DNA of 7,561 nucleotides from contig VGQR01000085.1 in NCBI GenBank assembly GCA_016882345.1, positions 1 through 7,561 on the forward strand, written 5' to 3'. Both the position numbers and the translations under genes were made by a program. Below, piece after piece: positions 6,652 through 7,561 of this stretch. Each line of letters begins with the position of its first letter. Within the stretch, counting starts at the first letter, position 1. Origin of the DNA: Cyanobacteria bacterium K_DeepCast_35m_m2_023. GTDB lineage: Bacteria; Cyanobacteriota; Cyanobacteriia; PCC-6307; Cyanobiaceae. The notes below the pieces were generated by a model. That model was not told the DNA's origin, ran no database searches, and saw nothing but the letters and a program-made list of their open reading frames with translations.

Positions 6652-7561
6652 ATGACTACAGCAGCGCGGCACCGATGGCCTCGCCGTGCCTTGGCCTGGC
6701 AACTCGGGGGAGTCACCAGCCTGGCCCTGGTGGGGATGGGTATGGGCATCGGACTGGCCCTGCACACCCCGGCGCAGGCCGCCGCGGGGCCCAGCCAGCT
6801 GCCTGCCGAACCGATCGTGGTCGACATGCGACTGGCCAACATCCACGGCTTTTCAACCAACGACAAGTCCTACACGGTCGAAGGCAAACTGTGGCTGACT
6901 TTTTCAGCGCAACTGGAACAAGAACTGCGCCAAAACAATCTCGATCCAGCCCAACTAATCAGCTTCTACAACAGGATAAAGCCCTGGGATTCGGAGCTGA
7001 TTCATCTCAACAATACACCCGAAAAGCTGCCCGACGGCCGCTGCCGAACCAGTTACACCTTCAACGGAAACTTCTACGCAGATCATGTTGATTTCAAACT
7101 TTCGCCTTTTGGCAGCCTCGACCTATCCGTGATCATCCAGGCCGAACCGACTCCATTAAGCACTGCGGACAAACGGCAACCCATTTATCTCATTACCGGC
7201 GAAGGCGAACTGGGCTCAAGGGTGAACATCAATGGCTACAAGGTCTCAGGCTGGCAGTTCAAACTGATCCAACGGCTTCGCAGCTCAAAACTCGAGCAGA
7301 TCCGATCACTACCGCCATCACGGATCGCGTTTCGGGTTTCCTGTCAAACAAATTTCTGGGCAGCACTTGTCGAGTGGATCCTCCCGCTGATCATCGTGAT
7401 GTCGTTGACCCTGTTGGCCCCCAACATCTGCAACACGATGGGATCAGAACGATTGGCGATCCCGCCAGTTGTGCTGCTCACGATCGTCCTGATGCAGCAG
7501 GCCTATCGCGAATCACTGCCTTCTTTGCCATACCTGACGTTTCTCGATGGTCTGGACGCCT
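6652..7561 (+). CDS. Pentameric ligand-gated ion channel-like (Cys-loop receptor superfamily) protein, 3' end cut off
   Basis: The frame is open from ATG 6652 to the right edge (303 codons). Seen in order: a Sec-type signal peptide (basic start, hydrophobic 18-38, likely cleavage after AQA at 41-43); a beta-rich soluble domain (about 50-228) with PWDSELIHLNN (111-121), comparable to loop A of the family, FYADHVDFKLSPFGSLDLSV (141-160), comparable to the Pro-loop, and GYKVSGWQF (195-203), comparable to FLTGWDI of GLIC; an M1 helix FWAALVEWILPLIIVMSL (235-252) with the conserved proline at 245; an M2 helix about 267-286; then the linker ESLPSLPYLTFLD (287-299), the family's LPxxPYxT motif, where M3 should begin. 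Known relatives (GLIC, ELIC) form homopentameric cation channels in the inner membrane. Identification rests on motif order, not a database match. The ligand is unknown. The gene starts 18 bases after the hrcA stop, in the same frame; an in-frame GTG at 6637 is an alternative start. GC content falls sharply after about 6840. Confidence 0.8.
   Translation, partial: MTTAARHRWPRRALAWQLGGVTSLALVGMGMGIGLALHTPAQAAAGPSQLPAEPIVVDMRLANIHGFSTNDKSYTVEGKLWLTFSAQLEQELRQNNLDPAQLISFYNRIKPWDSELIHLNNTPEKLPDGRCRTSYTFNGNFYADHVDFKLSPFGSLDLSVIIQAEPTPLSTADKRQPIYLITGEGELGSRVNINGYKVSGWQFKLIQRLRSSKLEQIRSLPPSRIAFRVSCQTNFWAALVEWILPLIIVMSLTLLAPNICNTMGSERLAIPPVVLLTIVLMQQAYRESLPSLPYLTFLDGLDA

Noticed and set aside
6660..6700. 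Twin-arginine (Tat) signal on the channel-like protein
   Set aside because: PRRALAW has two arginines but lacks the S/T-RR-x-F-L-K pattern; a Sec signal with an AQA cleavage site fits better.
5605..6846. Long open frame (413 codons) on the minus strand opposite hrcA
   Set aside because: The product is low-complexity (His, Gln, Gly, Ala) without motifs, and it spans two well-supported plus-strand genes.

Overview
The window looks like a piece of the core chromosome of a cyanobacterium, most likely a high-GC alpha-cyanobacterium (Cyanobium / Synechococcus type). Three things support this: subunits NdhA and NdhI of the photosynthetic NDH-1 complex sit directly behind a short-type citrate synthase gene, the spaces between genes are very small, and base composition is strongly GC-rich (one 60-base row counted inside hrcA is 73% GC). 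The taxonomic call is inference from gene content and composition; no marker gene such as 16S is present.

Layout. From 1 to 5205 all genes lie on the minus strand and, in transcription order, are a DUF3352-type membrane-anchored protein (starts 5205), sixA phosphohistidine phosphatase (one base after it), citrate synthase (54-base gap), ndhA (24-base gap) and ndhI (118-base gap, cut off at base 1 close to its natural end). A 43-base divergent gap (5206-5248) separates this block from a plus-strand block: a single-domain rhodanese, the heat-shock repressor gene hrcA with a non-ATG start, and a gene running off the right edge at 7561.

The right-edge gene is the main point of interest. It encodes a secreted N-terminal domain followed by hydrophobic segments that match the plan of prokaryotic pentameric ligand-gated ion channels (the GLIC/ELIC relatives of nicotinic and GABA receptors): signal peptide, beta-rich extracellular domain with a Pro-Phe turn, an M1 helix with a central proline, an M2 pore helix, and a conserved LP-x-x-PY-x-T M2-M3 linker. 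Only M3 onward is missing. Its pore-lining residues and its local base composition are both unusual.

How the parts may work together: citrate synthase opens the carbon route to 2-oxoglutarate used for nitrogen assimilation, and NDH-1 recycles electrons from ferredoxin into plastoquinone, so the minus-strand block joins central carbon and electron flow, with SixA as a possible signalling phosphatase. The plus-strand block joins stress control (HrcA, rhodanese) with a possible membrane channel. The functional links between neighbours are inference. No tRNA, rRNA, CRISPR array, insertion sequence or convincing terminator was seen, and no stretch without a gene exceeds 118 bases.
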